A program made the position numbers and the translations under genes. A DNA stretch of 64,000 bases from Alistipes shahii WAL 8301 (GTDB lineage: Bacteria > Bacteroidota > Bacteroidia > Bacteroidales > Rikenellaceae): the NCBI RefSeq assembly GCF_025145845.1, contig NZ_CP102253.1:1674001-1738000 (forward strand), given 5' to 3'. This document shows positions 50,809 to 59,593 of the stretch, in pieces (position 1 is the first letter of the stretch; the number at the start of each line of letters is the position of its first letter). The notes under the pieces are model-generated. The model saw only the letters and a list, made by a program, of their open reading frames with translations. It was not told the origin of the DNA and ran no database searches.

Positions 50809-52575
50809 TCAACGCACTTCGACCTTCCAGGGCGAGTACATCAGGACGCCCTGCTGGTTCAGGGCCTCGCGCACGGTGTTGTACTCTTTCATCATCAGTC
50901 CCAGTTCCGAACGGGCGAAAGCCTCGCGGACGCTCACGTTCAGCGACGCGATGATCGCAGCGAAACCCGTCGGCTCCTCCTTCACTTCGACGACCCGGTA
51001 GCCGTCGCCCAGTTCCGCCTTGTCTACGGCCAGCGCAATGGCCGTTTTCAATCCGCCGTAGGTGTCGATCAGGCCGACTTCCAGCGCATCCTTACCCAAC
51101 CAGACACGGCCGCCGGCGATGTCGAGCACCTTCCCGATCGGAAGATTGCGCCCCTCGGCCACATGGTTGGTGAAGGTGGTGTAAACCCGGTCGACACCGC
51201 GCATGATCATCGCCCGCTGCAAGGGCGTCAGCGGCGACGTGGCCGCGAAATCGGCCGAAGCGTTGCTCTTCACGCCGTCGACGGTGATGCCCAGTTTGTT
51301 TTTCAGGGCGTCGCGCGTATCGAGGAACATGCCGAACACGCCGATCGAACCCGTGAGGGTCATCTTGTCGGCCACGATCGCATCGGCAGGGCAGGAGATG
51401 TAATAACCGCCGCTGGCTGCATAGGAGCCCATCGACACGATGACGGGTTTCTCGGCACGCAGCAGTTCGATCTCGCGCCAGATGACGTCCGATGCCAGCG
51501 CGCTTCCACCGGGGGAGTTGACGCGCAGCACGACGGCCTTCACCTTCTCGTTGTCGCGCACGCCGGCGATCTTCGCAGCCAGCGTATTGCCGTAAATCTC
51601 CTTGCCGTACCCCTCGCCGTCGACGATCTGACCGTCGGCATAGACGACGGCCACCTGGTCGGCGGAGATGTTTTTCAGGTCGGCGCCCACCTGCGCGGCG
51701 TAGTCGCCCAGCGTGACGAAGTCGTAATCGTCGGAAACGCCCAGTTCGGCAAAGACATCCTCCATCTGGTCCTCGTAGATCAGACTGTCGACAAGCCCTT
51801 TTTCAAGCGCCTCGTCGGGAAGCGCCACCTCCAGTCTGTCGGCCATTTCGTTCAGCGTCTTCAGTTCGATGCCGCGCGCCTCGGCGACGCTTTCGGCGAT
51901 GACGCCCCACATCGAGCTGACGAGCTGCTGCATCTGTTCGCGGTTGGCGTCGGACATCTTGTCATAGATATAAGGTTCGACGGCGCTCTTGTATTTGCAG
52001 GCCGTGGGGCGGAACACTTCGGCCTTGAGGTCGAGTTTGTCCAGCAGCCCCTTGTAGAACATCAGGTTCATCGACAGTCCGGCCCACTCCATCATGCCCT
52101 CGGGCTGCATGTAGATCTTGTCGGCGACCGAAGCCAGGTAATAGCCGCCCTGCGAATAGGTTTCGTTGTAGGCGACGATGAATTTGCCGCTCTGCTTGAA
52201 CTCCACGAGCGCCTCGCGCAGCTCCTCCAGGATCGCCGAACCGGTTACGCCCCCCGTGCCGTTCATCCGCAGGTAGATGCCCTTGATGCGGTCGTCGTCA
52301 CGCGCGGCTTCGAGGGCGCGGAGCGCCTTCAGGAGCGGAAGCTGCCGCTGGGTCTGGAGCGTCATCAGGTCGAGACCCGCCAGCGGATCGGACGACGGGG
52401 CGTCGGTCAGCACCTCCGAGAAGTCGATCTTCAGGATCGACTCGGGATGCACCGCCACACTTTTCTCCATCGAGCCGGCAATGCCCAGCAAAATGAAAAT
52501 CCAAAGGAAAAACACCAGGAACGTCCCCACGACGACCGCGAGAAGCCCTGCCAGAAAAGTCTTGATAAAATTCAT
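50809..52575 (-). CDS. sppA: signal peptide peptidase SppA (long form)
   Basis: 588-residue membrane-bound serine protease that degrades signal peptides after release. The N-terminal TM helix (FLAGLLAVVVGTFLVFFLWIFILLG) is followed by a tandem ClpP-like fold: the first half with FIVAYNETYSQGGYYLA (a degenerate Lys site) and the second with VLRVNSPGGSALASDVIW, VSMGSYAASGGYYIS (catalytic Ser) and ADKMTLTGSIGVFG (Lys-type). The length fits the 67-kDa group. The ATG at 52575 replaces the longer frame overlapping the promoter at 52618. Confidence 0.92.
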   Translation of the reverse strand: MNFIKTFLAGLLAVVVGTFLVFFLWIFILLGIAGSMEKSVAVHPESILKIDFSEVLTDAPSSDPLAGLDLMTLQTQRQLPLLKALRALEAARDDDRIKGIYLRMNGTGGVTGSAILEELREALVEFKQSGKFIVAYNETYSQGGYYLASVADKIYMQPEGMMEWAGLSMNLMFYKGLLDKLDLKAEVFRPTACKYKSAVEPYIYDKMSDANREQMQQLVSSMWGVIAESVAEARGIELKTLNEMADRLEVALPDEALEKGLVDSLIYEDQMEDVFAELGVSDDYDFVTLGDYAAQVGADLKNISADQVAVVYADGQIVDGEGYGKEIYGNTLAAKIAGVRDNEKVKAVVLRVNSPGGSALASDVIWREIELLRAEKPVIVSMGSYAASGGYYISCPADAIVADKMTLTGSIGVFGMFLDTRDALKNKLGITVDGVKSNASADFAATSPLTPLQRAMIMRGVDRVYTTFTNHVAEGRNLPIGKVLDIAGGRVWLGKDALEVGLIDTYGGLKTAIALAVDKAELGDGYRVVEVKEEPTGFAAIIASLNVSVREAFARSELGLMMKEYNTVREALNQQGVLMYSPWKVEVR

Positions 52576-52617
52576 AGTTCGCTCTATTTTATTGTTGTCT
52601 TCTTCCGTATGTTGTCG

Positions 52618-52625
52618 CAAATATA
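52618..52625 (-). promoter_or_regulatory. -7 promoter box of sppA
   Basis: TATATTTG on the - strand, 43 nt before the sppA ATG. Confidence 0.6.
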
Positions 52626-52710
52626 GCGATTTTATACGAAAAACAAATAAAATTTATCGTTTTTCGATAAAATAATTAGACATACTATATATATTCTCCA
52701 AAATATACGT

Positions 52711-52718
52711 TATCTTTG
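52711..52718 (+). promoter_or_regulatory. -7 promoter box before mrp (leader element, copy 2)
   Basis: TATCTTTG, 112 nt before the mrp ATG at 52831, matching the box at 39088 that precedes the other copy of the leader. Confidence 0.7.
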
Positions 52719-52737
52719 GTGGCGTAACGACACTTTT

Positions 52738-52799
52738 ATCTGCCGGAGCGTTTTACCGAACCCCATGCGATTCGGTTTTAAGCCCGTTCCGCTTTTTCA
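52738..52799 (+). ncRNA. conserved 5' leader element, copy 2
   Basis: A 42-nt block from 52738 (ATCTGCCGGAGCGTTTTACC onward) matches copy 1 (39121) at 36 of 42 positions, with the ACCGAA/TTCGGT stem around a CATGC loop. Its start codon (ATG 52765) is in frame with mrp, so reading it as coding would add 22 residues to Mrp; the conservation shows it to be leader instead. A second box TATTTTTG at 52800 follows. Confidence 0.6.
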
Positions 52800-52807
52800 T
52801 ATTTTTG
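52800..52807 (+). promoter_or_regulatory. second -7 promoter box before mrp
   Basis: TATTTTTG, 23 nt before the mrp ATG, suggesting a promoter downstream of the leader element. Confidence 0.5.
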
Positions 52808-52830
52808 CCGAAAAGAAACTGAATACGACA

Positions 52831-53883
52831 ATGGAAGAAAAAATCAAACGCCTGCTCGCATCGGTCGTCCACCCGGAAACCGGACAGGACATCGTTTCGA
52901 GCGGATTTATCGAACATACAGCGTCCGCCGAAGGCAAAGTCACCGTCGTGCTGCGCTTCGCCAAGGCCCGCGACCCGTTCGCCGTGAAGATCAAGAACCA
53001 GGCCGAATCGCTTTTGCGCGAGGCGTTTCCGGGCGCGGAGGTGCTCGTCGTGATCAAGGAGGGCGGGGCGGCTCCGCGTCCCGAACCCAAATTGAAGACC
53101 ACCACGGGCGGCATCGCCAGGGTAATCGCCGTCGCCTCGGGCAAGGGTGGGGTAGGCAAGTCCACCGTCACGGCCAACCTGGCCATCGCCCTGCGGAACA
53201 TGGGTTTCCGCGTCGGCGTCCTCGATGCGGACATCTACGGACCGTCGCAGCCCAAAATGTTCGGCGTGGAAGGGTACGTGCCCGAAGCCGTCGCCGAGGA
53301 CGGGGTGGACCACATCGTCCCGGCCGAATCAATGGACGTAAAGCTCATGTCGATCGGCTTCTTCATCAAACCCACCGATGCGCTGCTGTGGCGCGGCGCA
53401 ATGGCTGTCAGCGCCCTCAAACAGATGATCCACCAGACCCGGTGGGGGACGCTGGACTTCCTGCTCACGGACCTCCCTCCCGGCACGGGCGACGTGCATC
53501 TGTCGATCATTGGCGAACTGAAAATCGACGCCGCGGTGATTGTCTCGACGCCGCAGCAGATCGCCGTGGCCGACGTCGTGCGCGGCGTGGAGATGTTCCG
53601 CAACGAAAACGTCAACATCCCCGTGGCGGGCATCGTCGAGAACATGGCGTGGTTCACGCCCGCCGAACTGCCCGAAAACCGCTACTACATCTTCGGCCGC
53701 GGCGGGGCACGCGCATACGCCGAAAAAAACGGGGTGGAGTTCCTGGGAGAAATACCTATCATCCAGTCGATTATGGACGGAGCAGACGCAGGGACGCCGG
53801 CGGCGGGAATTGATTTCCGCGTCGAGGAACACTACCGCGGGATCGCCGAAAAGATTGTCGGCAAAGTGATGAAAAACGGTTGA
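52831..53883 (+). CDS. mrp: Mrp/NBP35 family iron-sulfur cluster carrier ATPase
   Basis: 350-residue ApbC/Mrp-type carrier. An N-terminal DUF59/MIP18-like domain (residues about 1-85) precedes a deviant Walker A ASGKGGVGKSTVTANLA, LDADIYGPSQPKMFGVEG (switch-like) and TDLPPGTGDVHLSI. The usual Cys-x-x-Cys metal pair is not obvious, as in some Bacteroidota homologs. The start at 52831 is chosen over the upstream in-frame ATG in the conserved leader. The candidate origin follows directly. Confidence 0.92.
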   Translation: MEEKIKRLLASVVHPETGQDIVSSGFIEHTASAEGKVTVVLRFAKARDPFAVKIKNQAESLLREAFPGAEVLVVIKEGGAAPRPEPKLKTTTGGIARVIAVASGKGGVGKSTVTANLAIALRNMGFRVGVLDADIYGPSQPKMFGVEGYVPEAVAEDGVDHIVPAESMDVKLMSIGFFIKPTDALLWRGAMAVSALKQMIHQTRWGTLDFLLTDLPPGTGDVHLSIIGELKIDAAVIVSTPQQIAVADVVRGVEMFRNENVNIPVAGIVENMAWFTPAELPENRYYIFGRGGARAYAEKNGVEFLGEIPIIQSIMDGADAGTPAAGIDFRVEEHYRGIAEKIVGKVMKNG

Positions 53884-54272
53884 CAACTTGTCGAAAACCG
53901 CGTTGATAACCGATGAAAAAGAATGAAAAGTCGACGCTGAAAAATTTGCTTTTCGAAAAAGAGAACGGGTATAAAAATCTTTTCGCCGAAACCAAAAATA
54001 GTTTTAAGAAGTTGTCATACCCGGAAAAGGGATGAAACCGGAAGAGAATGTTTAAAACAAAAGGCTATCGATATGTCGACAAACTGTTTCAACAATTGTC
54101 GATTGTTTTTATATTCTTTTGATTTTGAATCAATTAAAATTTAAAATAAGAAACAATAAAAATAAAAAGTGTTGATTGGAAAATAACACTTCCACTTGTC
54201 AACAGTATCAACAGCTATTATATCTATTCTTCTTTTTATTATTTAAATTAATTAAAGGAATAAAAATAAAAA
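53884..54272. other. candidate chromosomal replication origin (oriC)
   Basis: 389-bp AT-rich gap between mrp and nadA. It carries a cluster of DnaA-box-like 9-mers related to TTATCCACA/TTATCAACA: on the + strand TTGTCAACA at 54196-54204 and GTATCAACA at 54205-54213 back to back, GTTTCAACA at 54086-54094, ATGTCGACA at 54073-54081; on the - strand CAATCAACA (54170-54178) and TTATCAACG (53901-53909). AT-rich stretches (54121-54170 and 54214-54272) could be the unwinding element. Two parS-like sites lie about 6 kb to the right. Confidence 0.6.
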
Positions 54273-55214
54273 ATGAACGTGGAAAACTCCTCCGAGCTCA
54301 GCCGCCGCATCGGGGATCTCAAGCGCGAGAAAAACGCCGTGATCCTGGCGCACTACTATACGACGCCCGAGGTGCAGGCCGTCGCCGATTTTCTGGGCGA
54401 CTCGCTCGCCCTCTCCGTCCGGGCGCAGTCGGTCGACGCCGACATCATCCTCTTCGCCGGAGTGCACTTCATGGCCGAGACCGCCAAGGTCCTCTGCCCC
54501 GAAAAGAAGGTGCTGATCCCCTGTCCCGAGGCGGGGTGCTCGCTGGCCGAGTCGTGCGACGCCGGGGAATTCGCGGCTTTCAAGGCAAAATACCCCGGTC
54601 ACACGGTCGTCTCCTATGTGAACACCACGGTCGGCGTGAAGGCGCTGACCGACATCTGTTGCACGTCGTCCAACGCGCTGAAGGTAGTGGAGTCGATTCC
54701 CGCCGACCAGCCCGTGATTTTCGCTCCCGACCGTAATCTGGGTTCCTATATCCAGAAGCTCACCGGGCGTCGGAACATGGTGCTGTGGGACGGAGCGTGC
54801 CACGTCCACGAGGAGTTTTCGCTCGAAAAACTGCTGACGCTCAAACGGGAGCATCCGGCGGCGAAGGTCGTCGTGCACCCCGAGTGCCGGGCCTATATCG
54901 TCGAAGTGGCCGACTATGTGGGTTCCACGGCGGGGATACTCGAATATTGCGGCCGGAGCGACGCGCAGGAGTTCATCGTGGTGACCGAGGCGGGAATCCT
55001 CGCCGAGATGAAGAGGCGTTATCCGGAAAAAGAGTTCATCCCGGCGCCTCCCGACGACGAGACGTGCGGATGCAACGACTGCAAGTATATGAAGATGGTG
55101 ACGCTGGAGAACATCTGCGCGTGCCTTGAGAACGAATCGCCCGAGATCGTGCTCGACGACGAGGTGCGCCGGGCGGCGGAGCGGTCCATTCTGAATATGA
55201 TCAATGTCAAATAA
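54273..55214 (+). CDS. nadA: quinolinate synthase A
   Basis: 313-residue NadA, which condenses iminoaspartate with dihydroxyacetone phosphate to quinolinate in NAD synthesis. Family motifs: KNAVILAHYYTTPEVQAVADFLGDSL, LFAGVHFMAETAKVL, PEAGCSLAESC and the C-terminal C-G-C-N-D-C-type CGCNDCKYMKM. It uses a [4Fe-4S] cluster ligated by three Cys. It is the first gene right of the candidate oriC. Confidence 0.95.
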   Translation: MNVENSSELSRRIGDLKREKNAVILAHYYTTPEVQAVADFLGDSLALSVRAQSVDADIILFAGVHFMAETAKVLCPEKKVLIPCPEAGCSLAESCDAGEFAAFKAKYPGHTVVSYVNTTVGVKALTDICCTSSNALKVVESIPADQPVIFAPDRNLGSYIQKLTGRRNMVLWDGACHVHEEFSLEKLLTLKREHPAAKVVVHPECRAYIVEVADYVGSTAGILEYCGRSDAQEFIVVTEAGILAEMKRRYPEKEFIPAPPDDETCGCNDCKYMKMVTLENICACLENESPEIVLDDEVRRAAERSILNMINVK

Positions 55215-55253
55215 TCTGAAGCGATTACATACGATTAATCTTTAATGCACTTT

Positions 55254-57350
55254 ATGAAGAAAATCTTTTTACTGCTCGCCGCAGCGTGCGTCACGCTCTC
55301 GGCGGCGGCGGACGAGGGCATGTGGATGCTGCCCTATCTCCAGAAAATGAACAGCAAGGACATGAAGGCCCGCGGATGCAAACTCTCGGCCGAGGAGATT
55401 TACAGCATGAACAACTCTTCGCTCAAGGACGCCATCGTCATTTTCGGCGGCGGATGCACGGGTGAGATCGTTTCGCCCGACGGACTGCTGTTCACCAATC
55501 ACCACTGCGGTTACGGGTCGATCCAGTCGCTTTCGTCCGTGGAGCACGACTACCTCAAAAACGGTTTCTGGGCCATGTCGCGCGCCGAAGAGCTGCCGGC
55601 TCCGGGACTCAAGGTGCGCTTTATCCGCCGGATCGTCGATGTGACGCCGGACGTGCTGGGCGCCGTGCCCGACATCGCCGGCGGCGGGGAGCGGGAAGAG
55701 CTGGTCGCCGGACAGGTGAAGGCCGTTTCGGAACGCCTCGCCGGGGAGAACCCCGGTATGGATGTCGAGATCAAGTCCTTTTTCGGGGGCAACCAGTATT
55801 TCGCCTTCGTGATCGAGGTCTTCAGGGACGTCCGCCTGGTCGGTGCGCCTCCCACGTCGATCGGCAAGTTCGGCGGCGACACCGACAATTGGATGTGGCC
55901 GCGTCATACGGGCGATTTCTCGGTCTTTCGCGTCTATGCCGGACCGGACAACAGGCCGGCGGATTATTCGCCCGAAAACCGCCCTTACAAGGCTGAAAAG
56001 TTCCTGAAGATTTCGCTCGGCGGTTACGACGAGGGGGATTTCGCGATGATCATGGGTTTCCCGGGGTCGACGCAGCGTTACATGACCTCCTACGAGATCG
56101 ACCGTCTGCTCGAAGTGGAAAACCCGCAGCGCATCTTCATCCGCGGCGAGCGGCAGGCCATTCTGAAGGAGGACATGGCCGCCAGCGCCAAGGTCCGCAT
56201 TCAGTACGCTTCGAAGTACGCCCAGTCGTCGAACTACTGGAAGAACTCGATCGGCAAGTCGCGCGGTATCCGCCGGCTCGACGTGAAGGGCCGCAAGCAG
56301 GAGCAGGAGGCGGCTTTCACCGCCTGGGCGGCGAAGAACACGCTGCCTACGGAAGGTTATTCGAACGCTCTGAACCTGATCCGCGAATCGGTGGAGGAGA
56401 CGGCCCCCTATTTCGCTTCGAGCCAGTACTTGAGCGAGGCGATAGGCCGTTCGGTGGAGATTCTCGCACCGGCGCGCCTGGCCGTTTCGAAGAAGGGCGG
56501 GGAGCTGACCGAGGCGCTGAAAGCGTTCTACAAGGACTACAACATGCCGACCGACCGGCGCGTGGCGAAGCGGATGTTCCGGATCGTCGGGGAGAACTGC
56601 AAGGAGCTGCCTTCGGTGTTCGCCGAGGTGATCGGCAAGCGGTTCGGCGGCGATACGGACGCCTATGTGGATTATCTCTACGACAATTCGGTGTTCGCCG
56701 ACGAGCGGAAGGCGCTGGCTGCGGCCGCCGCCGGAACGGACGTTTCGAACGATCCCGCCGTGCTGCTGAACAAATCCTATACGGCGAAAATGCGGGAACT
56801 GGCGGCGGCGCAGCTGGCTGGGAAGTGGAAGTTCGCCGACGGACAGCGGCTCTACATTGCGGGGCTGATGCGCATGCAGCCGAACAAGGCCTGGGCTTCG
56901 GACGCCAATTTCACGCTCCGTCTGACCTATGGGCGCGTGCTGCCCTACGATCCGGCGGACGGCATTCACTATAACTACTATACGACGCTCAAGGGCGTGA
57001 TGGAGAAGGAGAATCCGCAGAATCCCACCGAATTCACCGTTCCCGCCCGCCTCAAGGAGTTGTATGCGGCGAAGGATTTCGGCCGTTACGCCAACGAACG
57101 GGGAGAGCTTCCCGTGGCGTTCCTGGCCGACTGCGACATCACGGGCGGCAACTCCGGTTCCCCGGTGCTGAATGCCAAAGGAGCGCTGTTGGGACTGGCC
57201 TTCGACGGTAACTGGGAGGCCATGTCGGGCGATGTGGCGTTCGAACCCGAATTGCAGCGGACGATTGCCGTGGACGTGCGTTACGTGCTGTTTGTCATCG
57301 ACAAATTCGCCGGAGCCGGATGGCTGCTCGACGAATTGCAGTTCGAATAA
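55254..57350 (+). CDS. S46 family dipeptidyl-peptidase
   Basis: 698-residue periplasmic serine peptidase of the DPP7/DPP11 family, characteristic of Bacteroidota. A signal peptide (MKKIFLLLAAACVTLSAAA) precedes the chymotrypsin-like fold: catalytic His at 83/84 (FTNHHCGYGS), Asp in DTDNWMWPRHTGDF and catalytic Ser634 (TGGNSGSPVLNA). It releases dipeptides from peptides. The region after the active site (IDKFAGAGWLLDEL) lacks the Arg typical of DPP11, so DPP7-like specificity is more likely. The start at 55254 gives a better signal peptide than 55245. Confidence 0.93.
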   Translation: MKKIFLLLAAACVTLSAAADEGMWMLPYLQKMNSKDMKARGCKLSAEEIYSMNNSSLKDAIVIFGGGCTGEIVSPDGLLFTNHHCGYGSIQSLSSVEHDYLKNGFWAMSRAEELPAPGLKVRFIRRIVDVTPDVLGAVPDIAGGGEREELVAGQVKAVSERLAGENPGMDVEIKSFFGGNQYFAFVIEVFRDVRLVGAPPTSIGKFGGDTDNWMWPRHTGDFSVFRVYAGPDNRPADYSPENRPYKAEKFLKISLGGYDEGDFAMIMGFPGSTQRYMTSYEIDRLLEVENPQRIFIRGERQAILKEDMAASAKVRIQYASKYAQSSNYWKNSIGKSRGIRRLDVKGRKQEQEAAFTAWAAKNTLPTEGYSNALNLIRESVEETAPYFASSQYLSEAIGRSVEILAPARLAVSKKGGELTEALKAFYKDYNMPTDRRVAKRMFRIVGENCKELPSVFAEVIGKRFGGDTDAYVDYLYDNSVFADERKALAAAAAGTDVSNDPAVLLNKSYTAKMRELAAAQLAGKWKFADGQRLYIAGLMRMQPNKAWASDANFTLRLTYGRVLPYDPADGIHYNYYTTLKGVMEKENPQNPTEFTVPARLKELYAAKDFGRYANERGELPVAFLADCDITGGNSGSPVLNAKGALLGLAFDGNWEAMSGDVAFEPELQRTIAVDVRYVLFVIDKFAGAGWLLDELQFE

Positions 57351-57374
57351 AGGCCGGATTTTCCGGTGAGATCG

Positions 57375-57408
57375 AGAAGGCGTGCCCGGTGGGTGCGCCT
57401 TCTTTTCT
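57375..57408 (+). terminator. Rho-independent terminator after the S46 peptidase gene
   Basis: AGAAGGCG/CGCCTTCT stem followed by TTTCTTT. Confidence 0.75.
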
Positions 57409-57461
57409 TTAAACCTTTCACAAAATATGTGCTTTTCGTTCCCGATTCTCTTAAAAATTAG

Positions 57462-57469
57462 TAATTTTG
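57462..57469 (+). promoter_or_regulatory. -7 promoter box of metG
   Basis: TAATTTTG, 35 nt before the ATG at 57505. Confidence 0.6.
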
Positions 57470-57504
57470 ACAGAAATTAGTAATACTGTATCTATTTTAC
57501 ATTT

Positions 57505-59547
57505 ATGGCAAAAGAGTTCAAACGCTACCTCGTGACATCGGCGCTCCCTTATGCGAACGGTCCGGTACATATCGGCCATCTGGCTGGAGTTTACATACCT
57601 TCGGACATTTATACGCGTTACCTGCGGCTTCGGGGGCGCGACGTGATTTCGGTCTGCGGATCGGACGAACACGGCGTACCCATCACGATCAAGGCCCGCA
57701 AGGAGGGCGTGACGCCCCAGCAGATCGTGGACCGTTACCACGCGCTGATCAAAAAATCGTTCGAGGGGCTGGGCATGTCGTTCGACATCTATTCGAGGAC
57801 CTCGTCCAAGACCCACGCCGAGACGGCGTCGGCCTTTTTCCGGAAACTTTACGACGAAGGCAAGTTCATCGAAAAGACATCAATGCAGTATTACGACGAG
57901 GAGGCGCAGACCTTCCTGGCCGACCGGTATATCGTGGGGACCTGTCCCAAGTGCGGCAACGACCGCGCTTACGGCGACCAGTGCGAGAAGTGCGGCTCTA
58001 CCCTTTCGCCCGACGAACTGATCGACCCGCACAGCGCCGTGTCGGGTTCCGTACCCGTGAAGCGGGAGACGAAACACTGGTACCTGCCGCTGGACCGTTA
58101 CGAGGAATTCCTCCGCGAATGGATTCTGGACGGGCACAAGGAGTGGAAAACGAACGTCTACGGGCAGTGCAAGAGCTGGCTCGACGGAGGTCTTCAGCCG
58201 CGTGCCGTGAGCCGCGACCTCGACTGGGGCATCCCGGTTCCCGTCGAGGGGGCCGAGGGCAAGGTGCTCTATGTGTGGTTCGACGCTCCTATCGGTTATA
58301 TATCTGCTACAAAGGACCTTACGCCCGATTGGGAACGTTATTGGAAGTCGGAGGACACCAAGATGGTCCACTTTATCGGCAAGGATAACATCGTCTTCCA
58401 CTGCATTGTCTTCCCGTCGATGCTCAAGGCCCACGGCGACTATATCCTGCCCGAAAACGTGCCGGCCAACGAGTTCCTGAACCTCGAAGGTGACAAGATT
58501 TCGACCTCGCGCAACTGGGCTGTATGGCTGCACGAGTACCTCGAGGAGTTCCCCGGCAAGGAGGATGTCCTGCGCTATGTGCTCTGCGCCAATGCTCCGG
58601 AGACAAAGGACAATGACTTCACGTGGAAGGATTTCCAGGCCCGCAACAACAACGAACTGGTGGCTGTGCTGGGAAATTTCGTCAACCGGGCCTTGGTGCT
58701 GACCCAGAAATACTACGGCGGCAAGGTTCCGGCCTGCGGTGAACTGACCGATTACGATCGTCAGTCGATCGCGGAGGTTGCCGCCGTAAAGGCTTCGCTC
58801 GAAGGAAATATCGAAAATTACCGTTTCCGCGAGGCGCTGAAGGATGCCATGAACATCGCGCGCATCGGCAACAAATACCTGGCCGACACCGAACCGTGGA
58901 AGGTCGTGAAGACCGATTCGGCGCGTGTGGAGACGATTCTCAACATCGCTTTGCAGATCACGGCCAACACGGCCATCGCCATCGAGCCGTTCATGCCCTT
59001 CTCCGCGGAGAAGATCCTCCGGATGCTGGCTGTCGGTAAATTCGGCTGGGAACGCCTCGGTGCAATGGACCTGATTCCGGCGGGACACGCCATCGGGGAA
59101 CCTGCTCTGCTGTTCGAAAAGATCGAGGACGACGTGATTCAGCGTCAGCTGGATAAACTTGCGGCGACCAAAGCAGCCAATGAAGCCGCTGAAGTTGCTC
59201 AAAATATTGAACCTCAAAAAGATACGATTCAATTCGACGATTTTCAGAAAATGGATATTCGCGTTTCGACGATTCTGGCGGCCGAAAAAGTCGCCAAAAC
59301 GAAGAAATTGCTGAAACTGACGATTGATACGGGTATCGACAAACGCGAGATAGTTTCGGGAATCGCCGAACATTTCACGCCCGAAGAGTTAGTCGGACAG
59401 CAGGTGCTCGTCCTGGTGAATCTCGCTCCGCGCGAACTGAAAGGTATTCTTTCGAACGGTATGATTCTGATGGCGGAGGACGCTTCCGGAAAACTGCGCC
59501 TGCTGCAACCCGGCGAGGCGACCCACAACGGGGCTGTTGTGGGTTGA
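57505..59547 (+). CDS. metG: methionyl-tRNA synthetase
   Basis: 680-residue class I synthetase. HIGH motif at 22-25 (PVHIGHLAG), zinc knuckle CPKCGNDRAYGDQCEKCGS, KMSKS-type GDKISTSRNWA at about 331-335, anticodon-binding helices and a C-terminal EMAP-like tRNA-binding domain (FDDFQKMDIRVSTILAAEKV, last about 110 residues). Length suits the zinc-type bacterial MetG with C-terminal appendage. Second gene cluster right of the candidate origin; promoter at 57462. Confidence 0.97.
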   Translation: MAKEFKRYLVTSALPYANGPVHIGHLAGVYIPSDIYTRYLRLRGRDVISVCGSDEHGVPITIKARKEGVTPQQIVDRYHALIKKSFEGLGMSFDIYSRTSSKTHAETASAFFRKLYDEGKFIEKTSMQYYDEEAQTFLADRYIVGTCPKCGNDRAYGDQCEKCGSTLSPDELIDPHSAVSGSVPVKRETKHWYLPLDRYEEFLREWILDGHKEWKTNVYGQCKSWLDGGLQPRAVSRDLDWGIPVPVEGAEGKVLYVWFDAPIGYISATKDLTPDWERYWKSEDTKMVHFIGKDNIVFHCIVFPSMLKAHGDYILPENVPANEFLNLEGDKISTSRNWAVWLHEYLEEFPGKEDVLRYVLCANAPETKDNDFTWKDFQARNNNELVAVLGNFVNRALVLTQKYYGGKVPACGELTDYDRQSIAEVAAVKASLEGNIENYRFREALKDAMNIARIGNKYLADTEPWKVVKTDSARVETILNIALQITANTAIAIEPFMPFSAEKILRMLAVGKFGWERLGAMDLIPAGHAIGEPALLFEKIEDDVIQRQLDKLAATKAANEAAEVAQNIEPQKDTIQFDDFQKMDIRVSTILAAEKVAKTKKLLKLTIDTGIDKREIVSGIAEHFTPEELVGQQVLVLVNLAPRELKGILSNGMILMAEDASGKLRLLQPGEATHNGAVVG

Positions 59548-59593
59548 TCGTTGATATAGCTAATTTTCGATAAATCTTTTAAAAACATAGGAT

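Noticed and set aside
52765..52830. N-terminal extension of Mrp (22 codons before ATG 52831)
   Set aside because: The same sequence is the conserved leader element present at 39121, where it does not extend the downstream protein, and a -7 box follows at 52800.
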